The position numbers were made by a program, and so were the translations under genes. The notes beneath the pieces are model-generated. The model ran no database searches, was not told the origin of the DNA, and was given only the letters and a program-made list of their open reading frames with translations. 33,350 nt of DNA. It comes from Oscillospiraceae bacterium. Lineage in GTDB: Bacteria > Bacillota > Clostridia > Oscillospirales > Oscillospiraceae. This document shows positions 1-8,526 of this stretch, one piece after another; position 1 is the first letter of the stretch, and every line of letters begins with the position of its first letter. The stretch spans positions 1 to 33,350 of the forward strand of contig CADAUZ010000039.1 in the NCBI GenBank assembly GCA_902791215.1. Reading direction: 5' to 3'.

Positions 1-110
1 TTAATGAATGACAACCTTTTGCTGAAAGTCATTTCTTGCTAATTCTGTTTTGCCAAGCCAACTTGGTAAATCATTCCTTTTTTATGAAACGCCCGTGTTA
101 AAAATCCCTC

Positions 111-139
111 TTCCCGCACGAGAAAGGATTTGATATAAT
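111..139 (+). promoter_or_regulatory. Probable sigma-A promoter of the histidine operon
   Basis: A perfect TATAAT at 134-139 is preceded by TG one base upstream (extended -10) and, 17 bases further up, by the weak -35 TTCCCG at 111-116. The first gene starts about 80 bases later. I see no T-box or histidine-rich leader peptide in 140-224, only a short AAGAC-type hairpin near the expected start of transcription, so the sequence does not reveal how the operon is controlled. Confidence 0.6.
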
Positions 140-224
140 AAACTGTCTTCAAAAAAAGACTTTACTTTAATCAGATAACGTGCTAATATGCTAAAGCAAC
201 CAGACAGATTTTCCGGAGGCACCC

Positions 225-1154
225 ATGACCATTGATACCGCTGTCCTCACCAATGAGGAGAAGATCAGCTTTGCCCTCCGCTCACTCTATCACCGGCGGG
301 GCTACGCGCCCTACCGCATGAGCAGGTTCGAGGAATATGAGCTTTACATGAAAAACAAGGACTTTCTGCGCTCGCCCCAGGTCATCACCTTCACCGACAC
401 GAACGGCAAGCTCATGGCCCTGAAGCCGGATGTGACGCTTTCCATCGTGCGCGCCTGGCGGCCTGCGGCGGACGAGGCGCAGAAGGTCTATTATGACGAG
501 AACGTCTACCGCGTGTCCGAGAGCGCCGGGGCCTTCCGGGAGATCCGGCAGACCGGCGTGGAGTGCCTGGGCGTCCGGGACGATCCCGGGACCGCCGAGG
601 TGCTGGGCCTTGCGCTGGAGAGCCTGGAACTCATCTCCGGGGACTACCGGCTTTGCGTGTCGCTGCTCGGCATCGTGGAGGATGTGCTGGATTTGGCGCA
701 GCTTCACGGCGACGCGCGGCGGGATGTGCTCCGCTGCATGGGCGAGAAGAACGTGCACGAGCTGAAGGCCATCCTTGATCTCGCCGGGGTGACGCCGCAG
801 CACGCAGAGTGCATCGCCGGTCTCACGCTTTGCACCGCCGCACCGGCGGAGGCGCCGGAAGCACTCTGGGCTGTCGGGTGCCCGGAGACGGTACTGGAGG
901 AGGCCCGGCGTTTTGCCGATGCTCTGCCGCCCGAGGCACAGGGGCACGTGAGCCTCGACTTCTCCATCCTCGGCGACATGCGTTACTATAATTCCCTGGC
1001 CTTCCAGGGTTATGTGCGCGGCGTGCCGTCGAGCGTGCTGTCCGGCGGCGTGTATGACCGGCTCCTGCACCGCATGGGCAAGCCCGGCCGCGCCATCGGC
1101 TTTGCCTGCTATCTCGACAAGTTGGAAAGACTGGAGGTGGGCGCCCATGCTTAA
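225..1154 (+). CDS. hisZ: ATP phosphoribosyltransferase regulatory subunit HisZ
   Basis: HisZ is a catalytically inactive relative of class II histidyl-tRNA synthetase. It partners short-form HisG to make the active, histidine-sensitive first enzyme of histidine synthesis in the cytoplasm. The 309-residue product shows the synthetase-like core: a motif-2-type stretch near residues 85-105 (YYDENVYR...EIRQTGVE) and a motif-3-like glycine-rich segment near 270-295 (SGGVYDRLL...AIGFA). It is shorter than many HisZ proteins (roughly 390 residues), so the C-terminal part looks trimmed. The ATG has GGAGG at 215-219. It is the first gene of the operon and overlaps hisG by 8 bases. The directly following short HisG supports HisZ over a true HisS. 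Confidence 0.93.
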   Translation: MTIDTAVLTNEEKISFALRSLYHRRGYAPYRMSRFEEYELYMKNKDFLRSPQVITFTDTNGKLMALKPDVTLSIVRAWRPAADEAQKVYYDENVYRVSESAGAFREIRQTGVECLGVRDDPGTAEVLGLALESLELISGDYRLCVSLLGIVEDVLDLAQLHGDARRDVLRCMGEKNVHELKAILDLAGVTPQHAECIAGLTLCTAAPAEAPEALWAVGCPETVLEEARRFADALPPEAQGHVSLDFSILGDMRYYNSLAFQGYVRGVPSSVLSGGVYDRLLHRMGKPGRAIGFACYLDKLERLEVGAHA

Positions 1155-1770
1155 TATCGCGCTTCCCAAGGGGCGGCTCGGCGAGAAGGTCTATGGCATG
1201 TTCGAGCGCGCGGGCTTTGAGTGCCCGTCGATCCGGGAGGAAAACCGCAAGCTCTTTTTTGAAAACGAGGCGCTGGGCCTGCGCTATTTCTGGGTCAAGC
1301 CCTCGGACGTGGCGATCTATGTCGCGCGCGGGGCGGCGGACATCGGCGTTGCGGGCAAGGACATCCTGCTCGAATACCGGCCCGACGTGTACGAACTTCT
1401 GGATCTGCATGTCGGCAAATGCCGCATGTGTGTGGCGGGACCGAAGGACTTTCGGGACGATCCCGCGCGGACGCTGCGTGTGGCGACGAAGTTCTCCCAC
1501 ATCGCCACCGACTACTACACGTCCATCGGCCGGGACATCGATGTGATCGGCCTTAACGGCTCCATCGAGCTTGCCCCGATCCTGGGGCTGTCCGATGTGA
1601 TCGTGGACATCGTGGAGACCGGCACCACGCTGAAAGAAAACAATCTTGCCGTGCTGGAGACCATCGTCCCCATCAGCGCGCGGCTCATTGCCAACAAGGC
1701 AAGCTTCGTATTTTACAAAACCCGGATCGAGGAGCTGACCCGGGCGCTGGCGAAGGAGGCAACAGTATGA
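1147..1770 (+). CDS. hisG: ATP phosphoribosyltransferase, short form (HisG-S)
   Basis: This enzyme condenses ATP and PRPP to phosphoribosyl-ATP, the committed step of histidine synthesis. The 207-residue product begins MLNIALPKGRLGEKV, the family's usual N-terminus, and carries the PRPP-binding signature near residues 150-165 (IVDIVETGTTLKENNL). It lacks the C-terminal ACT-like regulatory domain of long HisG, so it needs HisZ, encoded just upstream. I chose the ATG at 1147, inside the end of hisZ, because it gives the canonical N-terminus; the same frame is open further upstream, but that extra sequence reads as low-quality coding. It overlaps hisD by four bases (ATGA). Confidence 0.95.
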   Translation: MLNIALPKGRLGEKVYGMFERAGFECPSIREENRKLFFENEALGLRYFWVKPSDVAIYVARGAADIGVAGKDILLEYRPDVYELLDLHVGKCRMCVAGPKDFRDDPARTLRVATKFSHIATDYYTSIGRDIDVIGLNGSIELAPILGLSDVIVDIVETGTTLKENNLAVLETIVPISARLIANKASFVFYKTRIEELTRALAKEATV

Positions 1771-3047
1771 TCCGAATTTATCAGGACGGCGAGCTCCGTG
1801 ACGAGGAGCTTTTAAAAAGAAACGCCCCGAAGGTGGACGTGTCCGGCGTTGTCGCGGGCATCCTCAAAGATGTGCGGGAAAACGGCGACAAGGCGGTTTT
1901 GAAGTACACCGAGAAGTTTGACGGCGCAAGGCTCGATACCATGCTGGTATCGGAAGCCGAGATCGCGGAGGCCATGGCCCAAACCGAGCCGGAGTTTCTC
2001 GACACCTTGCGCCTTGCCGAGCGCAATATCCGCGAGTACCACGAAAAGCAGCTGAGGCAGAGCTATTCCTTCACCCGCCCGGGCGGCGTGGTGATGGGCC
2101 AGAAGCTGCTGCCCATCGAGAAGGCGGGGCTCTATGTCCCGGGCGGCACGGCGCCCTACCCCTCCACGGTGATGATGGACGCGGTGCCCGCCAAGATCGC
2201 AGGCTGTAAGGAGATCGTCATGTGCACCCCCTGCGGCAGAGACGGCAGAGTCAACGCGGCCATCCTAGCGGCGGCACAGATCGCGGGCGTCACGAGGATC
2301 TACAAGGTCGGCGGCGCACAGGCTGTGGCCGCCATGGCCTACGGGACCGAAAGCATCCCAAGGGTGGACAAGATCGTCGGCCCCGGCAACGCCTATGTCG
2401 CCGAGGCCAAGCGCCAGGTCTACGGGCAGGTGGCCATCGACACCATCGCCGGGCCCAGCGAGGTGCTGGTGCTGGCCGACGAGACCGCAAAGCCCACCCA
2501 TGTGGCGGCGGACATGCTGGCCCAGGCCGAGCACGATGTCCTGAGCTGCTGCGTGCTGGTGACGGACAGCGAGAAGCTTGCGTATGCGGTGCAGGCCGAG
2601 ATCGAGAAGCAGCTCTCCGTTCTCCCGCGCGAGAGCATCGCCCGGCCCTCCATTGAGGATAACGGCAAAATCATCATCGCCGCAAACCTGCGGCGGGGTA
2701 TGGAGATCGCCAACGCCGTGGCCCCGGAGCATTTGGAAATCTTCGTGGATAACCCCTTCGACTACCTGGACGACGTGAAAAACGCGGGCTCAGTCTTTCT
2801 CGGGAAAAACTGCCCCGAACCGCTGGGGGACTATCTCGGCGGCACGAACCACACCTTGCCCACCACCGGCACCGCAAGATTTGGCAGCCCCCTCGGCGTG
2901 GACGATTTCGTCAAGAAGATCCAGTACACCTATTACCCGGCGGAGGCCTTCAAGAAGCTTGTGCCGGAGATCGCGCGCTTTGCGTACAAGGAGGGGCTGG
3001 ACGGCCACGCGCGCAGCGCCCTGATTCGATTGGAGGAAGACAAATGA
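1767..3047 (+). CDS. hisD: Histidinol dehydrogenase
   Basis: HisD carries out the last two steps of the pathway, oxidising L-histidinol to L-histidine with two NAD+, as a zinc-dependent cytoplasmic dimer. The 426 residues are full length. Family blocks are visible: the glycine/proline-rich nucleotide-binding segment (LYVPGGTAPYPS, about residue 122), KVGGAQAVAAMAYGT, VGPGNAYVAEAKR, AGPSEVLVLADE and AEHD, a zinc-ligand block. The catalytic Glu-His pair is E321-H322 in APEHLE. It overlaps both hisG and hisC by four bases, so translation is probably coupled. Confidence 0.97.
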   Translation: MIRIYQDGELRDEELLKRNAPKVDVSGVVAGILKDVRENGDKAVLKYTEKFDGARLDTMLVSEAEIAEAMAQTEPEFLDTLRLAERNIREYHEKQLRQSYSFTRPGGVVMGQKLLPIEKAGLYVPGGTAPYPSTVMMDAVPAKIAGCKEIVMCTPCGRDGRVNAAILAAAQIAGVTRIYKVGGAQAVAAMAYGTESIPRVDKIVGPGNAYVAEAKRQVYGQVAIDTIAGPSEVLVLADETAKPTHVAADMLAQAEHDVLSCCVLVTDSEKLAYAVQAEIEKQLSVLPRESIARPSIEDNGKIIIAANLRRGMEIANAVAPEHLEIFVDNPFDYLDDVKNAGSVFLGKNCPEPLGDYLGGTNHTLPTTGTARFGSPLGVDDFVKKIQYTYYPAEAFKKLVPEIARFAYKEGLDGHARSALIRLEEDK

Positions 3048-4108
3048 GCCGCTTTTTCAGCTACAAATACAAGGACCTCATCCCCTACACCCCCGGCGAG
3101 CAGCCGAAGGTGCTGAACGTCACGAAGCTCAATACCAACGAGTGCCCCTTTCCGCCGTCGGAAAAGGCCATGAGCTTTGCGCGGGAGCATCTGCGTCCCC
3201 TGAACCTCTACCCGGAAATCCAGTGCATCGACGTACGCTCCCGCCTTGCAGAGCTCCACGGCATCGACGCTGACAACATTATCCTCGGCAACGGCTCGGA
3301 CGAGCTTCTGAACTTCTCCTTCATGGCTTTCTGCGACGACAGAAAGCAGGCTGCCTTCCCCAGCATCAGCTACGGCTTTTACCCCGTGTACGCGGACCTG
3401 AATCATGTCCCCTATATCACCATCCCCCTGCGCCCGGACTTCACCATCGCGCCGGAGGATTACTTCGACCTCAAGCGCACCATCTTTATCGCCAATCCCA
3501 ACGCCCCCACGGGCCTTGCCCTGAGCCGGGCACAGGTGGAGGAGATCGTAAAGCACAACCCCGACAGCGTGGTGGTCATTGACGAGGCATACGTGGATTT
3601 CGGCGGCGAGACCTGCATCCCGCTTATTCAGGAGTACGATAACCTCTTGGTGGTGCAGACCTTCTCCAAGTCGCGCTCCATGGCGGGCGCGCGCCTGGGC
3701 TTTGCCGCGGGCAGCAAGGCGCTGATTGCCGACCTCAACGCCATCAAGTATTCCATCAACCCCTATAACGTAAACTCCATGACCCTGGCGGTCGGCCTCG
3801 GCGTGCTGCTGGACGAGGAGACCACAAAAGCAAACTGCCGCACCATCATGGCAAACCGCGCCTACACCACAGCAGAGCTTCAAAAGCTGGGCTTTGAGGT
3901 GTTGCCCTCTTCTTCAAACTTCATCTTTGCCAGATCTGAACAGATCGGAGGCAAAGAGCTGTACTTAAAGCTCAAGGAGCGCGGCGTGCTGATTCGCCAC
4001 TTTGCCCAGCCGGGCATCGAGGAGTGGAGCCGTATCACCATCGGCACGAAGGGACAGATGGACATTTTCCTCAAAAATGTCCGGGAGATTCTGGAGGAAC
4101 AGAAATGA
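3044..4108 (+). CDS. hisC: Histidinol-phosphate aminotransferase
   Basis: This PLP enzyme transaminates imidazole-acetol phosphate to histidinol phosphate with glutamate as donor. The 354-residue protein is a class I/II (fold type I) aminotransferase. The Schiff-base lysine is K209 in [15 protein letters not shown]; upstream are LGNGSDELL (phosphate cup), NPNAPTG (about residue 152) and [10 protein letters not shown]. The C-terminal arginine that binds the substrate carboxylate is in the RITIGT segment. It overlaps hisD and hisB by four bases each. Its place in the his operon makes histidinol phosphate the likely substrate, although such enzymes can also act on aromatic amino acids. Confidence 0.96.
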   Translation: MSRFFSYKYKDLIPYTPGEQPKVLNVTKLNTNECPFPPSEKAMSFAREHLRPLNLYPEIQCIDVRSRLAELHGIDADNIILGNGSDELLNFSFMAFCDDRKQAAFPSISYGFYPVYADLNHVPYITIPLRPDFTIAPEDYFDLKRTIFIANPNAPTGLALSRAQVEEIVKHNPDSVVVIDEAYVDFGGETCIPLIQEYDNLLVVQTFSKSRSMAGARLGFAAGSKALIADLNAIKYSINPYNVNSMTLAVGLGVLLDEETTKANCRTIMANRAYTTAELQKLGFEVLPSSSNFIFARSEQIGGKELYLKLKERGVLIRHFAQPGIEEWSRITIGTKGQMDIFLKNVREILEEQK

Positions 4109-4695
4109 GAAGTGTTGTAATCAGCCGCAAGACCGCCGAGACGGATATCTCCCTCACCCTGAACCTGGACGGGACGGGGGAGAGCAGCATCGACTCCGGC
4201 GTCGGCTTTCTCGACCACATGCTCACGCTCTTTGCCCGCCACGGCCGCTTTGACCTGACGCTCAGGTGTGTGGGCGACACCAACGTGGACGACCATCACA
4301 GCACGGAGGACATCGGCATCTGCCTGGGCCGCGCGGTGAAGGAGGCCCTGGGCGACAAGCGCGGCATTGTCCGCTACGGCGACACGACGCTCCCCATGGA
4401 CGAGGCCCTGATCCTGACGGCGGTGGACGTGTCGGGACGGAGCTTTCTGTGCTTTGACCTGCCCATTCCCACAGAGAAGGTCGGCAGCTTCGACACCGAG
4501 CTTGTGGAGGAGTTTTTCACCGCCTTCTGCATGAATGCGGGCATCACCCTGCACATCAGGGAGCTTGCCGGGAAGAACAGCCACCACATCATCGAGGGCT
4601 GCTTCAAATCCTTCGCTCGCTCTCTGCGCAAGGCCGTCGCCATCGACCCCGCCTGCTTAGGTGAGCTGCCCTCCACCAAGGGGGTTTTGGGATGA
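4105..4695 (+). CDS. hisB: Imidazoleglycerol-phosphate dehydratase
   Basis: HisB dehydrates imidazoleglycerol phosphate to imidazole-acetol phosphate and needs manganese. The 196-residue protein is the monofunctional form, without the histidinol-phosphatase domain found in enteric HisB. The two metal-binding repeats are plain: [13 protein letters not shown] and [11 protein letters not shown] in the first half, and [20 protein letters not shown] in the second. The start chosen is the ATG overlapping the hisC stop (ATGA); longer in-frame readings run back into hisC. Because no hisN or hisJ phosphatase is nearby, histidinol phosphate must be dephosphorylated by a gene elsewhere. Confidence 0.96.
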   Translation: MRSVVISRKTAETDISLTLNLDGTGESSIDSGVGFLDHMLTLFARHGRFDLTLRCVGDTNVDDHHSTEDIGICLGRAVKEALGDKRGIVRYGDTTLPMDEALILTAVDVSGRSFLCFDLPIPTEKVGSFDTELVEEFFTAFCMNAGITLHIRELAGKNSHHIIEGCFKSFARSLRKAVAIDPACLGELPSTKGVLG

Positions 4696-5315
4696 TCGCC
4701 ATTGTGGACTACGGCGTGGGGAACCTGTTTTCGCTCAAAAGCTCCCTCGCCGCCATCGGGGCGGAGGCCGTCGTCACCGGGGACGCGGACGTGCTCAGAA
4801 AAGCGGACAAGATCCTGCTGCCCGGCGTGGGCGCCTTCGGGGACGCCGCCGACAAGCTGCGGGCAACGGGGCTGGACGCGGTGATTATCGACGAGGCCAG
4901 AAACGGCAAGCCTCTCATGGGCATCTGCCTCGGTATGCAGCTGCTGTTCGACCGGGGCTTCGAGTACGGCGAGCACGCAGGCCTCGGCCTCATCCCCGGC
5001 GAGGTGCGGCCCATCGCCGAGGTCATCCCGGCGGACTACAAGATCCCGCACATCGGCTGGAACGCCCTGTGCTTTACCGAAAACAAAAGCCCCCTCTTCC
5101 GTTACATCAAGGAGGGGGACTGCGTGTATTTCGTGCACTCGTTCTATGCGGCGAACTGCGCTGACAGCGTCATTGCCAATGCCGAGTACGGCGCCCTGCT
5201 CACCGCCGCCGTGCAGCGCTTAAATGTCTGCGGCTGCCAGTTCCACCCGGAAAAGAGCGGCAGGGTGGGGCTGAACATCCTACGGGCGTTTTGCGAGGAG
5301 GAAACCATATGCTGA
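4692..5315 (+). CDS. hisH: Imidazole glycerol phosphate synthase, glutamine amidotransferase subunit
   Basis: HisH hydrolyses glutamine and passes ammonia through the HisF barrel in the HisHF synthase. The 207-residue class I amidotransferase has its nucleophile C79 in the elbow [10 protein letters not shown], and the His-Glu dyad H185/E187 in CQFHPEKSG. The N-terminus ([14 protein letters not shown]) and [11 protein letters not shown] are typical. It starts in an ATGA overlap with hisB and its end overlaps the hisA start by seven bases. hisA lies between hisH and hisF, a common Firmicutes gene order. Confidence 0.96.
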   Translation: MIAIVDYGVGNLFSLKSSLAAIGAEAVVTGDADVLRKADKILLPGVGAFGDAADKLRATGLDAVIIDEARNGKPLMGICLGMQLLFDRGFEYGEHAGLGLIPGEVRPIAEVIPADYKIPHIGWNALCFTENKSPLFRYIKEGDCVYFVHSFYAANCADSVIANAEYGALLTAAVQRLNVCGCQFHPEKSGRVGLNILRAFCEEETIC

Positions 5316-6022
5316 TCTTTCCCGCGATAGATCTATACGACGGCAAGGCCGTGCGCCTGTACAAGGGCGACTATGCGCAGATGACGGTCTACAGCGAAAA
5401 CCCGCCGGAGATTGCCGAAGCGTTTTATAAAACCGGTGCCGGGTGTCTGCACCTCGTCGACCTCGAAGGCGCGAAAACGGGGGAGACCCCGAACCTGGAA
5501 ACCATCAAACGTATCCGCGAAGCCGCACCGCTCTTTGTTGAGGTCGGCGGCGGCGTGCGCAGCATGGAAGTGGTGGAGCGCTACTTAAACGCCGGCATCG
5601 ACCGCGTGATCCTCGGCACCGCCGCCGTCACCGAGCCCGCCTTCCTGCGCGAGGCGGTGGAGACGTACAAAGAGAGAATCGCCGTGGGCGTAGATATCAA
5701 GGACGGCAGGGTCGCCATCCGCGGCTGGACGGAGAAGTCGGCGCTGGACGCCTTCGACTTTTGCCGGGAGCTGCAAAATATAGGCGTGCAGACGGTGATC
5801 TGCACCGATATTTCAAAAGACGGGGCCATGCAGGGCACCAACCGGGTACTGTACGGCGAGCTCTCCAAAGCGTTCAGCCTGAACATCGTCGCTTCCGGCG
5901 GCGTGTCCACGCTGGACGATGTCAAGGCCTTGCGGGCGCTGAATCTCTATGGAGCCATCATCGGCAAGGCGTACTACACCGGGGCGATCGACCTCAGGGA
6001 AGCATTGGAGGCGGCGAAATGA
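5309..6022 (+). CDS. hisA: Phosphoribosylformimino-5-aminoimidazole carboxamide ribotide isomerase
   Basis: HisA isomerises ProFAR to PRFAR by an Amadori rearrangement. The 237-residue product is a (beta/alpha)8 barrel with catalytic aspartates in FPAIDLYDGKAVRL (N-terminal half) and GVDIKDGRVAIRGW (C-terminal half), and phosphate-binding loops VGGGVRS and ASGGVST. The ATG at 5309 has GAGGAGG at 5295-5301; a TTG at 5291 is in frame but lies in that Shine-Dalgarno and would add residues outside the family. It overlaps hisF by four bases. Confidence 0.96.
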   Translation: MLIFPAIDLYDGKAVRLYKGDYAQMTVYSENPPEIAEAFYKTGAGCLHLVDLEGAKTGETPNLETIKRIREAAPLFVEVGGGVRSMEVVERYLNAGIDRVILGTAAVTEPAFLREAVETYKERIAVGVDIKDGRVAIRGWTEKSALDAFDFCRELQNIGVQTVICTDISKDGAMQGTNRVLYGELSKAFSLNIVASGGVSTLDDVKALRALNLYGAIIGKAYYTGAIDLREALEAAK

Positions 6023-6780
6023 TCACCAAACGAATCATCCCCTGCCTCGATGTGCGCGACGGCCGCGTGGTCAAGGGGGTCAACTTTCAGGGCCTGCGGG
6101 ACCTGTCCTCACCCGTGGAGCTGGGAAAATACTACAGTGACAGCGGGGCAGACGAGCTGGTCTTCTACGACATCACCGCCTCCGCCGAGGGGCGCAGGCT
6201 CTTTACCGACGTGCTGACCGAGGTGGCCCGCACCATCTTCATCCCCCTCACCGTGGGCGGCGGCATCAATGCGCTCGACGACTTTGACCGCGTGCTCAAA
6301 TGCGGGGCGGACAAGGTCAGCGTCAACTCCGGCGCGATCCGGGACCCGAATCTCATCTTCGAGGCCGCCAAGCGCTACGGCGACCAGTGCGTGGTGCTGT
6401 CGGCGGATGTCAAGCGCGTGGGCGGCGTGTTCCACGTCTTTGCCAAAGGCGGGCGCGAGGATACCGGCATGGAGGCCATCGCCTGGATCAAAAAGGGCGT
6501 GGAGCGCGGCGCGGGTGAGATCGTCCTGAATTCCATCGACACCGACGGGGTTAAACAGGGCTTTGACCTCGAGATGCTGGACGCGGTGTGCAATGCGGTC
6601 TCCGTCCCGGTGATCGCCTCCGGCGGCGCGGGCGGCATCGACGATTTTGTCACGCTCTTCAAAACGCTTCCCAAGGTGGACGCGGGGCTTGCCGCCTCTA
6701 TCTTTCACTTCGGCGAGGTCACGATCCCCGACCTCAAGGCCGCGCTCAAAGAGAACAATATCCCTGTCAGAGAGGTATGA
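6019..6780 (+). CDS. hisF: Imidazole glycerol phosphate synthase, cyclase subunit
   Basis: HisF uses the ammonia delivered by HisH to turn PRFAR into imidazole glycerol phosphate and AICAR, linking the pathway to purines. The 253-residue barrel is full length. The two catalytic aspartates are in IIPCLDVRDGRVVKG (residue 11 region) and VVLSADVKR (about 130). Phosphate-binding blocks TVGGGIN and ASGGAGG are present. The start is the ATG overlapping the end of hisA; the same frame is open far upstream inside hisA but that is not family sequence. Confidence 0.96.
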   Translation: MITKRIIPCLDVRDGRVVKGVNFQGLRDLSSPVELGKYYSDSGADELVFYDITASAEGRRLFTDVLTEVARTIFIPLTVGGGINALDDFDRVLKCGADKVSVNSGAIRDPNLIFEAAKRYGDQCVVLSADVKRVGGVFHVFAKGGREDTGMEAIAWIKKGVERGAGEIVLNSIDTDGVKQGFDLEMLDAVCNAVSVPVIASGGAGGIDDFVTLFKTLPKVDAGLAASIFHFGEVTIPDLKAALKENNIPVREV

Positions 6781-7430
6781 ACATGGTAAACATTGATGAA
6801 CTCAAATTCGACGAAAAGGGCCTGATCCCCGCTGTAGTGGTGGATTCCGTCACCAAAAAGGTACTGACGGTGGCCTATATGAACAGGGAGAGTTTGCAGA
6901 TCTCCATGGAAAAGGAGCTGACCTGCTTCTGGTCGCGCTCGCGGCAGGAGCTGTGGCTCAAGGGGGAGACCAGCGGCAATTACCAGCACATCGTCTCCAT
7001 CACCGCCGACTGCGATAAGGACGCCCTCGTTGTGGTCGTGGAGCCGGACGGCCCGGCCTGCCACCTGGGGACCTTCTCCTGCTTTGAAAACCCCGTCTGG
7101 CACAGCGACAGCCGCAGCGAGTTTTCGCTGGAGGGCCTGTATGAACTGCTCGAGGGCCGCAAACACGACATGCCCGAGGGGTCCTACACCAGCTACCTCT
7201 TCAACAAGGGCCTGGACAAGATCCTCAAAAAGGTGGGCGAGGAGTGCACCGAGGTCATCATCGCCGCCAAGGCCGAGGACAAGAGGGAGACGGTCTACGA
7301 GATCGCGGACCTTGCCTACCACGTGATGGTGCTGATGGTCGAGGCCGGGATCAGCGTGGAGGATGTGCACAGAGAGCTTGCCTCCCGCCACGTTATCGAC
7401 CACAAAGTGAAACAGGAGAAAATGACATGA
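6777..7430 (+). CDS. hisIE: Bifunctional phosphoribosyl-AMP cyclohydrolase / phosphoribosyl-ATP pyrophosphatase
   Basis: This fused enzyme does steps two and three of the pathway. Residues about 1-110 are the cyclohydrolase (HisI): AYMNRESLQ, FWSRSRQELW, and the metal/zinc ligands in DCDKDALVV and ACHLGTFSCF. Residues about 125-215 are the MazG-like pyrophosphatase (HisE): KKVGEECTEVIIAAK and IADLAYHVMVLM. Length, 217 residues, fits the fusion. The ATG at 6777 overlaps hisF; the second ATG at 6783 is an alternative. The last histidine-pathway gene of the operon, it overlaps the following peptidase gene by four bases. Confidence 0.94.
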   Translation: MNMVNIDELKFDEKGLIPAVVVDSVTKKVLTVAYMNRESLQISMEKELTCFWSRSRQELWLKGETSGNYQHIVSITADCDKDALVVVVEPDGPACHLGTFSCFENPVWHSDSRSEFSLEGLYELLEGRKHDMPEGSYTSYLFNKGLDKILKKVGEECTEVIIAAKAEDKRETVYEIADLAYHVMVLMVEAGISVEDVHRELASRHVIDHKVKQEKMT

Positions 7431-8458
7431 AGATCAAAACAATCGGTGTCGTGAGCTTGTCCAGCGGTATGCTGGGCGAGGACTTTGCAAAGCGCCAGCG
7501 GGAGCTGGGCATCCAACGCCTTGAGGCTTACGGCATCAAGGTCAAGTTTATGACCAACGCCCTCAAGGGGATCGCGTACCTGAATGAGCACCCCGAGGCC
7601 CGGGCGGCGGATCTGATCGAGGCTTTTCGAGACCCGGAGGTCGATCTCATCATGACCGCCATCGGCGGGGACGATACCTACCGCCTGCTGCCGTACCTCT
7701 TCGGGCACGACGAGCTCAAAAACGCGCTCACGGACAAGCTCTTCCTCGGCTTCTCGGACACTACCGTCAACCACCTGATGCTGCACAAGCTGGGACTGCC
7801 CACCCTCTACGGCCAGGCTTTCCTGACCGAAATCTGCGAGTTGGGGCCGGAGATGCTGCCCTACTCGCGGCAGTGCTTCGAGGAGCTCATCGAGACCGGG
7901 CGCATCACGGAGGTACGCCCCAGCCCTCTCTGGTACGAGGAGCACAAGAGCTTCGGGCCAGAGGAGTTTGGCGTCGCGCCCGCTGCCCACGAAAACGGCG
8001 GATTCGAGCTTTTGCAGGGCCCGGCGGTCTTTCGCGGCAAAATCCTCGGCGGCTGCATCTGCACGCTGTTCGATCTCTTCGACGGCGGGCGCTATGCCGA
8101 TTCCCCGGCGCTGTGCGCCGAGTACGGCCTGTTCCCGAGCGCGGAGGACTGGAAAGGCAAAATCCTCCTGCTGGAATCCAGCGAGGAGAGACCGAGCCCC
8201 GAGAAATACCGCACAGCGCTCATGCACCTGAAGAACGCGGGGGTCCTCGACGCGGTCAGCGGACTTCTCATCGGCAAGCCGCAGAACGAGGTATACGACC
8301 GGGAGTACCGCGAAATCCTGCGCGAGGTCGTGGACGATCCAGCAAAGCCCATTGTCTGCAACCTCTCCATCGGTCACGCCATGCCGCGCTGCATCCTCCC
8401 ATTCGGCGTCGAGGCCGAGGTGGATGTGAACGAGCAGAGAATACGGTTTTTCTATTGA
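7427..8458 (+). CDS. S66-family serine peptidase (LD-carboxypeptidase / MccF-like)
   Basis: The 343-residue protein matches peptidase family S66, which includes murein LD-carboxypeptidases (LdcA) and MccF, an enzyme that cleaves peptidyl-aminoacyl-adenylate toxins of the microcin C type. The probable Ser-Glu-His triad is S110 in LGFSDTTVNHL, E250 in LLLESSEERPS and H317 in LSIGHAMPR. The AIGGDDTYRLLPYL segment is the family's glycine-rich block and reads more like MccF-type members than LdcA. No signal peptide is seen, so it acts in the cytoplasm. CAGGAG at 7413-7418 serves the ATG at 7427, which overlaps hisIE. Co-transcription with the his genes is inferred; its substrate is unknown. Confidence 0.85.
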   Translation: MKIKTIGVVSLSSGMLGEDFAKRQRELGIQRLEAYGIKVKFMTNALKGIAYLNEHPEARAADLIEAFRDPEVDLIMTAIGGDDTYRLLPYLFGHDELKNALTDKLFLGFSDTTVNHLMLHKLGLPTLYGQAFLTEICELGPEMLPYSRQCFEELIETGRITEVRPSPLWYEEHKSFGPEEFGVAPAAHENGGFELLQGPAVFRGKILGGCICTLFDLFDGGRYADSPALCAEYGLFPSAEDWKGKILLLESSEERPSPEKYRTALMHLKNAGVLDAVSGLLIGKPQNEVYDREYREILREVVDDPAKPIVCNLSIGHAMPRCILPFGVEAEVDVNEQRIRFFY

Positions 8459-8466
8459 CAAATATA

Positions 8467-8498
8467 AAAAATGTACGGCAGAGCTGCCGTACATTTTT
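8467..8498. terminator. Bidirectional intrinsic terminator between the his operon and metG
   Basis: A near-perfect hairpin with stem ATGTACGGCA / TGCCGTACAT and a four-base loop is flanked by A-runs on the left and T-runs on the right. It therefore works for the rightward his operon and the leftward hemW-vanW-metG transcript. Confidence 0.85.
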
Positions 8499-8526
8499 CA
8501 TGCGAAAATTCAGTTGATACTGCCGA

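Noticed and set aside
1-81. 27-codon open frame on the minus strand at the window start
   Set aside because: It ends in a stop at base 1 but has no start codon or ribosome-binding site and meets an in-frame stop at 82-84; at most a gene remnant.
140-224. T-box or histidine attenuator in the his leader
   Set aside because: No T-box sequence, no run of histidine codons and no terminator/antiterminator pair is visible.
1012-1146. Longer N-terminus for HisG
   Set aside because: The extra 45 residues lie out of frame over hisZ and do not belong to the family; the start at 1147 gives the canonical N-terminus.
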